A DNA stretch of 64,000 bases from Permianibacter aggregans (GTDB lineage: Bacteria; Pseudomonadota; Gammaproteobacteria; Enterobacterales; Permianibacteraceae), in the NCBI RefSeq assembly GCF_009756665.1, contig NZ_CP037953.1, forward strand, positions 2,046,001 through 2,110,000. The letters run 5' to 3'. Made by a program: the position numbers and the translations under genes. Shown piece after piece: positions 45,039 to 53,188 of this stretch. Each line of letters starts with the position of its first letter. Position 1 is the stretch's first letter. The notes beneath the pieces were generated by a model. That model worked only from the letters and a program-made list of their open reading frames with translations, was not told the origin of the DNA and did no database searches.

Positions 45039-45073
45039 GTAGGTTGGGCTGAGCCCAGCGAAGCCCAACACCA
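45039..45073. repeat. GTAGGTTGGGCT inverted-repeat element
   Basis: gtaggttgggctgagcccag is followed by cgaagcccaacacc. The arms GTTGGGCT and AGCCCAAC can pair. An almost identical copy is at 45549-45575. Confidence 0.7.
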
Positions 45074-45082
45074 TCAATACAT

Positions 45083-45400
45083 TCAACGCTTTCCGTCCCA
45101 GCATTTCCGCCAAAAGCGGGTTAGCGCCGCCATGAATCCGGGCCGACGGTCCAACGCCACCTGATGCTCGACGATACCCGGCTGACTCGGCGCCGGTTCG
45201 CTATGCGGACTGGCATTTGACCGTTGATGACCGGTATTGCGGTCACTGGCATAACCCGGTGCCCGCGCCGTATCGATATTCAGACGCAAACACCCGGCTT
45301 GCATGACCGGTGTTGAGTAGGGCTGGTGGTTTCCGGACTTTTTCGGCGGCCAAGCATTGGATTCGTTATCGGTAGGCTTGGCTATTTTTGTTTCCGTCAT
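45083..45400 (-). CDS. Paralogue of the XRE regulator lacking its helix-turn-helix
   Basis: The N-terminal part (NHQPYSTPVMQAGCLRLNID, then TARA) matches the start of the XRE protein at 44392-44709 (GQPYSAPTVRAGRLVLNVDT). The rest is different: polar, proline-rich, ending FMAALTRFWRKCWDGKR. The helix-turn-helix has been lost or replaced. It may be a degenerating copy or a small partner. Its upstream block matches that of the intact paralogue. Confidence 0.5.
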   Translation of the reverse strand: MTETKIAKPTDNESNAWPPKKSGNHQPYSTPVMQAGCLRLNIDTARAPGYASDRNTGHQRSNASPHSEPAPSQPGIVEHQVALDRRPGFMAALTRFWRKCWDGKR

Positions 45401-45469
45401 CAGTTTTCCTTGTTGCTTGCTGGTGCCGCGACCGCGCGGCGCCTGATTGCGGCGGCAACGATAAGGAAA

Positions 45470-45505
45470 CCCGGAATTCTTAGCCTTTCGGTAAGCTTAC
45501 GATCG
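45470..45505 (-). promoter_or_regulatory. Conserved upstream block, copy 2
   Basis: This contains the perfect palindrome GTAAGCTTAC within a block matching 44775-44820. It lies about 80-100 bp upstream of the degenerate paralogue at 45400. The conserved position suggests a regulatory site. Confidence 0.5.
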
Positions 45506-45548
45506 GTAATGGTTTGATTTTGTTGATGTTGTTAATCGGCTTGAATGC

Positions 45549-45575
45549 GTAGGTTGGGCTGAGCGAAGCCCAACA
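45549..45575. repeat. GTAGGTTGGGCT inverted-repeat element
   Basis: gtaggttgggctgagcgaag followed by cccaacac forms a hairpin with arms GTTGGGCT/AGCCCAAC. It matches the copy at 45039. Confidence 0.7.
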
Positions 45576-45746
45576 CTTCAACCGCGGAACCCGACCCAAC
45601 CCCAATGGCCTTTTGTAGAGCTTTACAGCCCAGCCTGCCAATTTTGGTACGCTTAGTCATTTGACACCCGAAACGTTACGGGTTACGTTAATCGTGTGTG
45701 ATTTGATCAGAACCTGTTTGGCCAGTTGTGAAAATGGATGTTCTCA

Positions 45747-46025
45747 ATGATAAAAAGTTTTCAGCACAAAGGACTGGAGCTGCTTTTTCGTACCGGCTCC
45801 ACCAAAGGCGTTCAGGCAGCATATGCAAATAAACTGCGGCGTCAGCTTTCCGCGTTAGATCACGCAACGAAACCGGATGATCTGGATTTGCCCGGCTGGC
45901 GATTGCACCCACTGAAGGGCCGGGCCAAAGGCCGCTGGTCGCTTACCGTGAATGGTAATTGGCGAGTAACGTTTGAGTTTAAAGATGGTGATGCATATGT
46001 CATCGACTACGAAGACTATCACTGA
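45747..46025 (+). CDS. higB: HigB-type toxin (RelE/ParE fold)
   Basis: The 92-residue protein ([20 protein letters not shown]) has the HigB signature: [33 protein letters not shown] and the end DYEDYH. HigB proteins cleave ribosome-bound mRNA. An ATG three codons upstream (45738) is also possible. The antitoxin gene follows after 20 bp; toxin first is the usual higBA order. It is probably autoregulated by HigA. Confidence 0.85.
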   Translation: MIKSFQHKGLELLFRTGSTKGVQAAYANKLRRQLSALDHATKPDDLDLPGWRLHPLKGRAKGRWSLTVNGNWRVTFEFKDGDAYVIDYEDYH

Positions 46026-46045
46026 GCAAGCATAGGAGTATTAAC

Positions 46046-46336
46046 ATGGCGCGTATGCACAATCCTCCGCATCCGGGCGAAACCATAGGTGAAGACATTC
46101 TTCCTGCGCTCAACCTCACCGTCACTCAGGGAGCGGAAGCGCTAGGCGTCAGTCGCAAAACATTGAGCGCCATCATCAATGGCCGGCAAGGAATCAGCGC
46201 CGAGATGGCTCTACGCATTGCTCGCGTATTCGGCGGTTCACCGGAATTATGGATGGGTATGCAGGCAGCATATGAGTTATGGCAAGCCGAGCAGCACTTC
46301 GACAAAAACACATTAACGCCATTGCACGCGGCTTGA
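46046..46336 (+). CDS. higA: HigA-type antitoxin (XRE family)
   Basis: The 96-residue protein has the typical HigA start [20 protein letters not shown] and an XRE helix-turn-helix ([39 protein letters not shown]), ending in [17 protein letters not shown]. It should bind HigB and repress the operon promoter. The module is intact and lies between repeats, fitting an acquired accessory element. Confidence 0.9.
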   Translation: MARMHNPPHPGETIGEDILPALNLTVTQGAEALGVSRKTLSAIINGRQGISAEMALRIARVFGGSPELWMGMQAAYELWQAEQHFDKNTLTPLHAA

Positions 46337-46557
46337 TGACGGAAAATCACAGGCGCGCGGAATGAATTCACCCACGTCATGCCACCAAAAAAACGTGCTT
46401 TACCCGTTCGATGCCCATGCGGTTAATCTTCATGTCGGACTCCTCTTCTTGTTGACCGATTGTTTTCGCAAACTTCAGTCTGGCACATTGATGCCGTAGA
46501 GAGGAGGAGTCCATACCAATAAGCTACGGACCTACACAATTCGTGGCTAAGATAATC

Positions 46558-46938
46558 TTACATCGGTGGCTTTGGATGATTGATTATCTGGGGATCCGCG
46601 CTGATTATTGTTTGTGGAGGGTTCGCTGAGTTCTGCACGACTAACAAAAAGCTAATGGTGTCGTTAGGGTTCTCATAGTTATCGAAAACCTTGAGAGACC
46701 GGCCGCCTTCAACAACTTTTATTCTGCCGATATCGGCATCGCTTGGGTTCAAGAATACGGCACCAACAAAGCGCAATGAACTATCTGTTGTTGGAGTCAT
46801 GGTGTAAGTGACATCTCCCGGCGACGTGGTGGTTACGTTTCCGTGCCCATCCGTACCGCCAGAATAGCTAAAACTTCCTGACGAGAAATCTACCGATACT
46901 TGAACCGTGCTCAGGTTTTTTTTTGCGAGTAATGACAT
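46558..46938 (-). CDS. Small beta-rich protein downstream of the STAND regulator (DP-EP-like)
   Basis: The 126-residue protein has no signal peptide and seems to be all beta: QVSVDFSSGSFSYSGG, DVTYTMTPTTDSSLRFVGAV and DTISFLLVVQNS. Its end, SADPQIINHPKPP, resembles the motif of so-called DP-EP family proteins; this assignment is tentative. The gene lies 29 bp after the winged-helix STAND gene on the same strand. The two are likely an operon, so it may be the effector or ligand of that signalling protein; this is inferred from position. Confidence 0.5.
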   Translation of the reverse strand: MSLLAKKNLSTVQVSVDFSSGSFSYSGGTDGHGNVTTTSPGDVTYTMTPTTDSSLRFVGAVFLNPSDADIGRIKVVEGGRSLKVFDNYENPNDTISFLLVVQNSANPPQTIISADPQIINHPKPPM

Positions 46939-46967
46939 AGGTGTTTCCTTCTTTTGTGGGCTATCGT

Positions 46968-49900
46968 TTAACTACAAAGCCTGTTTACCTCTCGGCGAAA
47001 GATATAACGATTGACCTTTTTCTGTTGCTCTAAGGCAGCCTTAAGTTTTTCACAGATCAATGACCTGTCAAAATCCACTTTAGAGGCATGCTTTTTAAGC
47101 AAGGACAAAAGATCTATCCTCAACCTTGATTCACTGTCCAGCTGATTGTAAATGTTATGTTCATCAATGGTTGAAAGTAAAAAATCAACGGTTCTATTAA
47201 ACGCTGTTGAATTGCCAACGGCTTCATAATGTCTACTAAAATCAAACAAAGCGGAGATCATGTCCCTCCTAATGTCACCGGTAGATAGGTTGCTGTTCAG
47301 CAACAGCATTGCCTCATTCACATCCGCTTCCTCAATAGCGCTCTTTGTGCTATCCAACGCAACAGTCGACGATAAGGCATTTGCTAGAATGAAATTAATT
47401 TTTATCTGTGTATTTTCTTTATCTTCCAGAAGCAAGCGCCGGTATATTGTTTTTGATTCCTCAACGAGTGATGACGCTAGGTCGATGTTATTTAGCTCAA
47501 CTTGTAGTCCAGCGGCTGCATACAATGATTGTGCCAAATTACCTAAGAACAGCATACTGGACGGGTCTTCGTCTAATTGGCGTTTGATTATTTGTTGCTC
47601 GATTGTTCTGTATTTGTAGGATTCTTCGAAATCTTCCAACGCAAAAGAAAGGGACGCCAGCCAAGAAATCGTATCGGCTGTCGTGTAAAGCAGCATTGTG
47701 TCGTTTGGTGCTTTTTCTAGCGCTCTTTTTTTAAGCTCATATGAGCGAAAGAAGTGCTCTGAGGCTTTAGATAATTGTTTTAGATTGAAGTAGACAGAAC
47801 CTAGAGAGTTTTCCGCATACGATAGTTCGATGATTAATTCGTTGCTATCAGGATGTTTAACTTGTGCTCTCTCGATACTTTTGTAGTAGTTAGTGAAGCT
47901 CTCAATAGCCGCCTCATACTCATGCTTATCAAAGTGTACTTGCCCTTTCCAAAAGTATGCAGCCCCCAATTGCTTGGTGGCGTCCACGGTGAACTCATCT
48001 TCAAAATTGTATTGGCTGAGTAAGTGAATTGCCGTGATGGCGGCTTTTGTGACCTCATTATAGTTCCTCCGGGAATAGGCGGATTCTGAGATGGCATTCA
48101 ACGCCATCGCTTTAATCAGATCTGACGAAAAGTCACCATCAATAGAACTTTCCTCCGAAAAATGAGATATAGCGCGTGCACTAATACTCTCCAAGAGATC
48201 CATCCTTCCCAGCTCTCTCAATTTGTCAGCAAACTCCCCCACCATAAATCCAAGCAAATTGTCCGCTTGTGCTCGACGCTCCTCGGCACGTTGCTCAGCC
48301 TCGACACTGCGCCATGTCATCGCGACTGACAACATTGTTAACAGCGCTAGGCTGGCAACGGTGGCGTGTTTAATCAGCTTGCGATTTCTTGAGCGTTTGC
48401 TGGATTGCTGGATATAGCGCTGCTCATTTTCGGACAGAGCAAATAAGCTGTTTTGTTCGATCTCTTTTGCTTCGAATAAGGGCTTGCCGTCTGGTATCAG
48501 GAATTCTTTGGCCTCTTTCTCGCTGAGCCAACGCTCAGCGGCTAGAGATAATCGGCTTTTGATTTTGATGTTATAGCGATGTTGGTGAATCCACTCGACG
48601 GCGCGCGGCCAGCGCCGCAATAACGCTTCGTGTGCCAAGCTAAACCCCGGCTCGTCACCGACCAGGTGTGATACCAGCAATCGGTTGTCGACCAGCGCTT
48701 GCACCAGTTGCCGCTGATGTTCACTGCCGAGCTGCGACCACAACGCCGCTCGACTGGTGATGGACTTTTCGTCATTGCTGAGGCTAACAAGTTTCGCGAA
48801 TATTTGTGGTAGCGCGGTTTTGACGCTTTCCGGTTGGTCGTTGTAAATGGCTTCGGCGCGTTTGCCGATGGCGCCTTCAATACCGCCCAATGCTCGGTAG
48901 TGAGCTAGCTTCAATTCGTTGTCTTCGCCGCGCTGCTGGTAGAGTTCATTCAGCGTGTACTGCAGCATCGGTAAGGCATCGGGACTTTCGGCTGCATCGT
49001 CGCAGAGCAATTGATCCAGGCTATCGCTGCTGTCGCTTTCCCAGGTTAATTGCGCGGCTTTGGCTGGCAAGCGGATCATTTGCAGCAGTTCAGCGCGCGA
49101 AGGCGGCAACAAGTCAAAATGCGCGCCGGTGCTTTTACCGGTCATCAGCGCTTTGTGTTGCGCCAGCATCGGATAAAAGTCGTTGCGGCAGGTGGCGATG
49201 ACGATGGCAGCACCGGAGCTCGCGAAGCTATCCATGATGCGTACGACTTGTGCCCGCGCCGCCTCCGGGAATTGTGGGGCGCTCAGCAGCGCTTCGAGCC
49301 TGTCCACCAGCAAAAGTTGATAACGTTTTTGTTCGACTTGTGTGGCCATGATGCTGCTAAACAAAGCAACCAGCTTGTCCAGATTGGTTTGTAGCTCGCC
49401 GGCCAACACCTCGGCGCTGATACCGGCGAAGACCGGGTCGTCGTTGATTTCCCAATCAAGCAGGGCACTGGCTAAATCGAGATACAAGCGCGACTCGGTA
49501 ACATCGGCCATATCAACCGTTGCCGCCGACAATACATGGATGCCATCAAAACCATGGTCGGCGACTAAATTCGGAATGATGCCGGCATTGACCAGCGAGG
49601 TTTTGCCGCTACCGCTGGGGCCGAGCACGACGTGTAGGCTGCGTGCTTGGCGGGCGTGTAACGCAATTGACTTCAGCAGCACATTGATTTGCTCGCCGCG
49701 ACCAAAAAAAACGCCTGCGTCTTTTGCTTCAAATGCGCGCAAACCCGGAAACGGCGAACCTTGTTGCCATAAGCCTTCGCTGACCGCCTGGGCATCGCCA
49801 ACCGGAAACACCACCGGTGCAATGGCGCGGTATCCGCGCTTGCGAATGGTTTCGATAAAGCGCGGCTGGCTGGCGTCATCACCGAGCGCTTTGCGGAGCT

Positions 49901-50123
49901 GCGCGATGGTTTTATGCACGGGGTTGTCACCGAGCACCGCTCCGGCCCAGACTTGTTGCAGCAAATCATCGGCGCTGAACACTTGGTTCGCATGTCGGCA
50001 CAAGAACACCAGCACGTCCATCGCACGCGGTTCGAGTTGTAGCGTTTTTTCGTCCTGGCGAATGGAGTTCGATTCAGGGTTAACCTGCCATTCACCAAAA
50101 AAGAACAGGCGTTGACTCATCAA
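46968..50123 (-). CDS. Winged-helix / STAND NTPase / TPR membrane signalling protein
   Basis: The 1,051-residue protein has an OmpR/CadC-type winged helix at 8-105 (EPRAMDVLVFLCRHANQVFS, KTIAQLRKALGDD, RKRGYRAIAP). A STAND-type NTPase follows at about 125-520. It begins PFPGLRAFEAKDAGVFFGR and has Walker A GPSGSGKTS at 168-176 and Walker B YQLLLVDRLEALL at 268-280. One membrane helix lies at about 585-603 and TPR-like helices at about 610-1040. STAND proteins are ATP switches that oligomerise when a sensor domain meets its ligand. Here the output is DNA binding, with the TPR sensor beyond the membrane. The 3' third is clearly AT-richer than the 5' half, suggesting a domain swap. Confidence 0.85.
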   Translation of the reverse strand: MMSQRLFFFGEWQVNPESNSIRQDEKTLQLEPRAMDVLVFLCRHANQVFSADDLLQQVWAGAVLGDNPVHKTIAQLRKALGDDASQPRFIETIRKRGYRAIAPVVFPVGDAQAVSEGLWQQGSPFPGLRAFEAKDAGVFFGRGEQINVLLKSIALHARQARSLHVVLGPSGSGKTSLVNAGIIPNLVADHGFDGIHVLSAATVDMADVTESRLYLDLASALLDWEINDDPVFAGISAEVLAGELQTNLDKLVALFSSIMATQVEQKRYQLLLVDRLEALLSAPQFPEAARAQVVRIMDSFASSGAAIVIATCRNDFYPMLAQHKALMTGKSTGAHFDLLPPSRAELLQMIRLPAKAAQLTWESDSSDSLDQLLCDDAAESPDALPMLQYTLNELYQQRGEDNELKLAHYRALGGIEGAIGKRAEAIYNDQPESVKTALPQIFAKLVSLSNDEKSITSRAALWSQLGSEHQRQLVQALVDNRLLVSHLVGDEPGFSLAHEALLRRWPRAVEWIHQHRYNIKIKSRLSLAAERWLSEKEAKEFLIPDGKPLFEAKEIEQNSLFALSENEQRYIQQSSKRSRNRKLIKHATVASLALLTMLSVAMTWRSVEAEQRAEERRAQADNLLGFMVGEFADKLRELGRMDLLESISARAISHFSEESSIDGDFSSDLIKAMALNAISESAYSRRNYNEVTKAAITAIHLLSQYNFEDEFTVDATKQLGAAYFWKGQVHFDKHEYEAAIESFTNYYKSIERAQVKHPDSNELIIELSYAENSLGSVYFNLKQLSKASEHFFRSYELKKRALEKAPNDTMLLYTTADTISWLASLSFALEDFEESYKYRTIEQQIIKRQLDEDPSSMLFLGNLAQSLYAAAGLQVELNNIDLASSLVEESKTIYRRLLLEDKENTQIKINFILANALSSTVALDSTKSAIEEADVNEAMLLLNSNLSTGDIRRDMISALFDFSRHYEAVGNSTAFNRTVDFLLSTIDEHNIYNQLDSESRLRIDLLSLLKKHASKVDFDRSLICEKLKAALEQQKKVNRYIFRREVNRLCS

Positions 50124-50386
50124 GGCGCAAGGTGCTCCAAGTAGCGCAGAACCGGGACTTTAACAGACTGAAACGACAAATCGACGCCGTTTTTCCCCGC
50201 CCTGCGTTAGCCGACGCAGTTTGGTATCAGATTGGGTGCCGATTCAGCGCAAGCGCCGCTCAGATTCTGACCAGGTAGTATTCGTACTGGCAGGGTGCTG
50301 ACCGTCAGGTAGTCACTGCAATTTCATGGCTATTGTGGTGAAATCGCCAGCCATTAATTGCGCCTATTTTTTATCCGGGGAATTTG

Positions 50387-51235
50387 ATGAGTGACGTCAG
50401 CCTTTCTGTGCAACCCGAGCTTCGCCAGCGCCTGGTCAACTGGCTCGCCTTGCCTCGCGTGCAAAACACCATATTGCTGCTGATTCTGATCAACGCCGTC
50501 ACGCTCGGCATGGAGACCTCGGCAAACATCATGGCTGCGGTCGGGCCGGCGATTCTGGCTTTGGATCATCTGCTGCTCGGCGTGTTTGTGCTGGAGTTGG
50601 CGCTGCGCTTGTACGCGCACCGCTGGTCGTTTTTTCGCGACCCATGGAATGTCTTTGATTTTGTCGTCGTAGCGATTGCGCTGATTCCTGCCAGCGGGCC
50701 ATTTGCCGTGTTACGGGCATTGCGTGTGCTGCGGGTGCTCCGGGTACTGACACTGGTGCCGACGATGCGCCGTGTGGTCGGTGCTTTGCTGTCAGCGGTA
50801 CCGGGCTTGGCCTCGATTGCGATGGTATTGCTGCTGATTTATTACGTGTTCGCGGTGATTGCTACCAAGTTATTTGGTCAGGCCTTTCCCGATTGGTTTG
50901 GCAGCCTTGGCGACAGCTTGTACACGCTATTCCAGGTGATGACGCTGGAAAGCTGGTCGATGGGCATCTCCCGACCGATCATGGAAACCTATCCAATGGC
51001 CTGGGCGTTTTTCATTCCGTTTATTTTGATCGCGACGTTCACGATGCTGAATTTGTTTATCGCGATTATTGTTAACGCGATGCAAAGCGTTACGGAAGAT
51101 GGCCGGCAGGAAACGGTGCAGGCCGTTGAGCATTCACGCGAACACATTGAAGCGGAATTGCATCTGGAAGTGCGTGCACTGCGCGATGAGATTGCCGAGT
51201 TGAAAAGTTTGTTGCGCGAGCGAATGAAAGAGTGA
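50387..51235 (+). CDS. Bacterial voltage-gated sodium channel (BacNav)
   Basis: The 282-residue protein has six membrane helices. S4 carries arginines every third residue (LRALRVLRVLRV, R110, R113, R116, R119), forming the voltage sensor. The pore loop is FQVMTLESWSM at about 183-192, with the TLESW filter of NaChBac/NavMs-type sodium channels. S6 ends TMLNLFIAIIVNAMQ and a C-terminal coiled coil (LEVRALRDEIAELKSLLRER) should drive tetramer formation. I start at ATG 50387 with GGGG about seven bases upstream; TTG at 50384 adds one residue. In bacteria such channels affect motility and pH response. Confidence 0.92.
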   Translation: MSDVSLSVQPELRQRLVNWLALPRVQNTILLLILINAVTLGMETSANIMAAVGPAILALDHLLLGVFVLELALRLYAHRWSFFRDPWNVFDFVVVAIALIPASGPFAVLRALRVLRVLRVLTLVPTMRRVVGALLSAVPGLASIAMVLLLIYYVFAVIATKLFGQAFPDWFGSLGDSLYTLFQVMTLESWSMGISRPIMETYPMAWAFFIPFILIATFTMLNLFIAIIVNAMQSVTEDGRQETVQAVEHSREHIEAELHLEVRALRDEIAELKSLLRERMKE

Positions 51236-51309
51236 TTTTTTCGCTTTGGTGAGGTGGGAAAGTTGCGTAGTGCGTTTCATCAATAATTGTTTCGGACTCC
51301 GGGATTTAA

Positions 51310-51347
51310 CCACCCCCTAGCCCCCTCCTTGGCAGGAGGGGGTGGTG
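51310..51347. repeat. REP palindrome, CCCCCTAGCCCCCTCCTT family, copy 1
   Basis: Arms CCCCCTCCT and AGGAGGGGG flank TGGC. It is followed by a related tctctt/aagaggga palindrome near 51395-51415. It may end the transcripts of the convergent channel and AbgT genes. Related copies: 53157-53188 (split by an IS) and 54771-54805. Confidence 0.75.
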
Positions 51348-51421
51348 CGAATCGCGGGTAGCTCTCCAACTTTCGCGTTGTAACCAGCCCCTAGCTCTCT
51401 TCGCAAGAGGGAGAGCTAACG

Positions 51422-52990
51422 TTAGCCATTCACCGCCGGAAACGAATAATGCGAACCGATGCCGAGCGGAATATCCAGCCACCAGAAACCGATTAGGAAC
51501 AACGTCCATAGCGTTAACAGCGCCACCGTAAACGGCAACATCAAGGCCACCAGCGAACCGATGCCAGTGTCTTTCACATACTTCTGACAGAACACGACAA
51601 TCAACGGGAAATACGGCATCAGCGGCGTGATGATGTTGGTCGAGGAATCGCCAACGCGATAGGCGGCCTGCGTTAAATCCGGCGAAACGCCGAGTTGCAT
51701 CAGCATCGGCACCATCACTGAACCGATCAACGCCCATTTCGCCGATGCTGAACCAACCAGCAAATTAACAAACGCGGTCAGGAATACAATACCGATCAAG
51801 GTCATGCCCATCGGCATCGCCAATTCTTTCAGCGCATTGGCGCCTTTGATCGCAATTAGCGCACCAAGATTCGATTGCCCGAACGCGTAAATGAACTGCG
51901 CGCAGAAAAACGCCATGACGATGTAGTAACCCATGCCGCTCATCGATTTGCTCATGCCTTTGACGACATCGCGATGGGTTTTGACGGTGCCGGCGATGTA
52001 GCCGTAAACGACGCCGGGAATCAAAAAGAACACGAAGATCAGCGCGACGATGGAACGCATCAGTGGTGCACCGGCTGCGGCGATTTCGCCGTCAGCGGCA
52101 CGCCAGGCGGAGTCCATCGGCACAATGCTGAACACCAGCAAGGCAACACTGATCAACATTGCCAAACCGGACCAGAGCAAACCTTTGCGCTCCTGATCGG
52201 TCAGCGGTGACATCGTTGGCAACTCAGCTGGATCACCGTCGATCACTTTGTTGCGCAGGCGCGGTTCAATTAATAAATCGGTCAAGGCCCAACCGATGGC
52301 GATGATCAACACCGTGGAAGCCGAGGTGAAGATGATGTTGTTCAGCGGATTGATCACCAGCTCGGCGGCGCCAGGCTCGGCCGATAAGTGCGCCGCAGCT
52401 TGCGTTAACCCGGCCAGCATTGGATCGAGACTGGACGGAATGAACAGCGTTGCGGAAAAGCCACCGGAGACGCCGGCGAACGCCGCCGCGATGCCGGCCA
52501 GCGGATGACGGCCGGCGGCGTAGAAAATTACCGCGCCGAGCGGAATCACCAGTACGTAGCCGGCATCGACCGCGACGTGGGAAAGAATGCCAACGGCGAT
52601 CAACACTGGCGTTAACAGCATGCGCGGCGTAACCGACAGAATCGCGCGCAAACCGGCGTTGATAAAACCGGTGTATTCGGCGACGCCCAAACCGAGCATG
52701 GCGACTAGCACGACGCCGAGCGGCGGAAAGGTGACGAAGGTGTTAACGAGGTTGGCCATGAACGCGGTCAATGCCGCACCCGATAACATGTTTTGCACCA
52801 CGATCGGTTGCTGGGTGCGCGGGTCGACTTCGGCGAAGGTCATCGTCGACATCCAGGCGGAAATCAACCAGACACCGACCATGAAAATCGCAAACAGGAT
52901 GGCTGGATCAGGGAGTTTGTTGCCGACCCGTTCGATGCCGTTCAGGGCCCGATTCAGCCAACCGCTGGCCGCTGCATTTTGTTCTGTCAT
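51422..52990 (-). CDS. AbgT-family transporter
   Basis: The 522-residue protein has about a dozen hydrophobic segments and AbgT family marks: NKLPDPAILFAIFMVGV near the start, ETGFINAG-like EYTGFINAGLRAIL, LLVGSASAKWALIGSVMVPM and AYRVGDSSTNIITPLMPYFP. AbgT proteins import p-aminobenzoyl-glutamate or export sulfonamide-like antimetabolites. No peptidase gene (abgA/abgB) is next to it, so an export or scavenging role cannot be told apart. It is monocistronic. Confidence 0.88.
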   Translation of the reverse strand: MTEQNAAASGWLNRALNGIERVGNKLPDPAILFAIFMVGVWLISAWMSTMTFAEVDPRTQQPIVVQNMLSGAALTAFMANLVNTFVTFPPLGVVLVAMLGLGVAEYTGFINAGLRAILSVTPRMLLTPVLIAVGILSHVAVDAGYVLVIPLGAVIFYAAGRHPLAGIAAAFAGVSGGFSATLFIPSSLDPMLAGLTQAAAHLSAEPGAAELVINPLNNIIFTSASTVLIIAIGWALTDLLIEPRLRNKVIDGDPAELPTMSPLTDQERKGLLWSGLAMLISVALLVFSIVPMDSAWRAADGEIAAAGAPLMRSIVALIFVFFLIPGVVYGYIAGTVKTHRDVVKGMSKSMSGMGYYIVMAFFCAQFIYAFGQSNLGALIAIKGANALKELAMPMGMTLIGIVFLTAFVNLLVGSASAKWALIGSVMVPMLMQLGVSPDLTQAAYRVGDSSTNIITPLMPYFPLIVVFCQKYVKDTGIGSLVALMLPFTVALLTLWTLFLIGFWWLDIPLGIGSHYSFPAVNG

Positions 52991-53156
52991 TGTTTATTCC
53001 GTTAGTTATTGCCACCACAAAGCCCGGGCAGCATAAAACATTGTGCGGACCGGCTAAAGAAAACCGGGCAAACAAGCCGGTTATTTGGGCCCGTTCGGTG
53101 GGAAGGATTCAAGTGAGCGGCGGTTTCAGTGGGGTTCGGTTTGGCCTTGGCGATTC

Positions 53157-53188
53157 AACCACCCCCTAGCCCCCTCCTTGCTAAGGAG
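53157..53188. repeat. REP palindrome, left half, split by the insertion sequence
   Basis: caccccctagccccctccttgctaaggag ends at the IS left tip. The right part (gctaaggagggggaac) resumes at 54706. The IS inserted in the loop/arm of the palindrome. Confidence 0.75.
53180..53188. repeat. 9-bp target-site duplication, left
   Basis: gctaaggag directly precedes the IS tip and recurs exactly at 54706-54714. Nine bp is the usual duplication for IS50/Tn5. Confidence 0.9.

Larger units (their letters stand above)
44710..45082. other. Intergenic with dispersed GTAGGTTGGGCT repeats
   Basis: This gap holds the upstream block of the XRE-cyclase operon and three versions of the GTAGGTTGGGCTGAGC-type inverted repeat (near 44918, 44985 and 45039-45073). 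A 69-codon plus-strand frame is a product of the repeats. Confidence 0.55.
45401..45737. other. Intergenic between paralogue and higBA
   Basis: This 337-bp gap contains the second conserved upstream block (45470-45505), one GTAGGTTGGGCT repeat (45549-45575), and the region that should hold the higBA promoter. I saw no gene in it. Confidence 0.5.
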
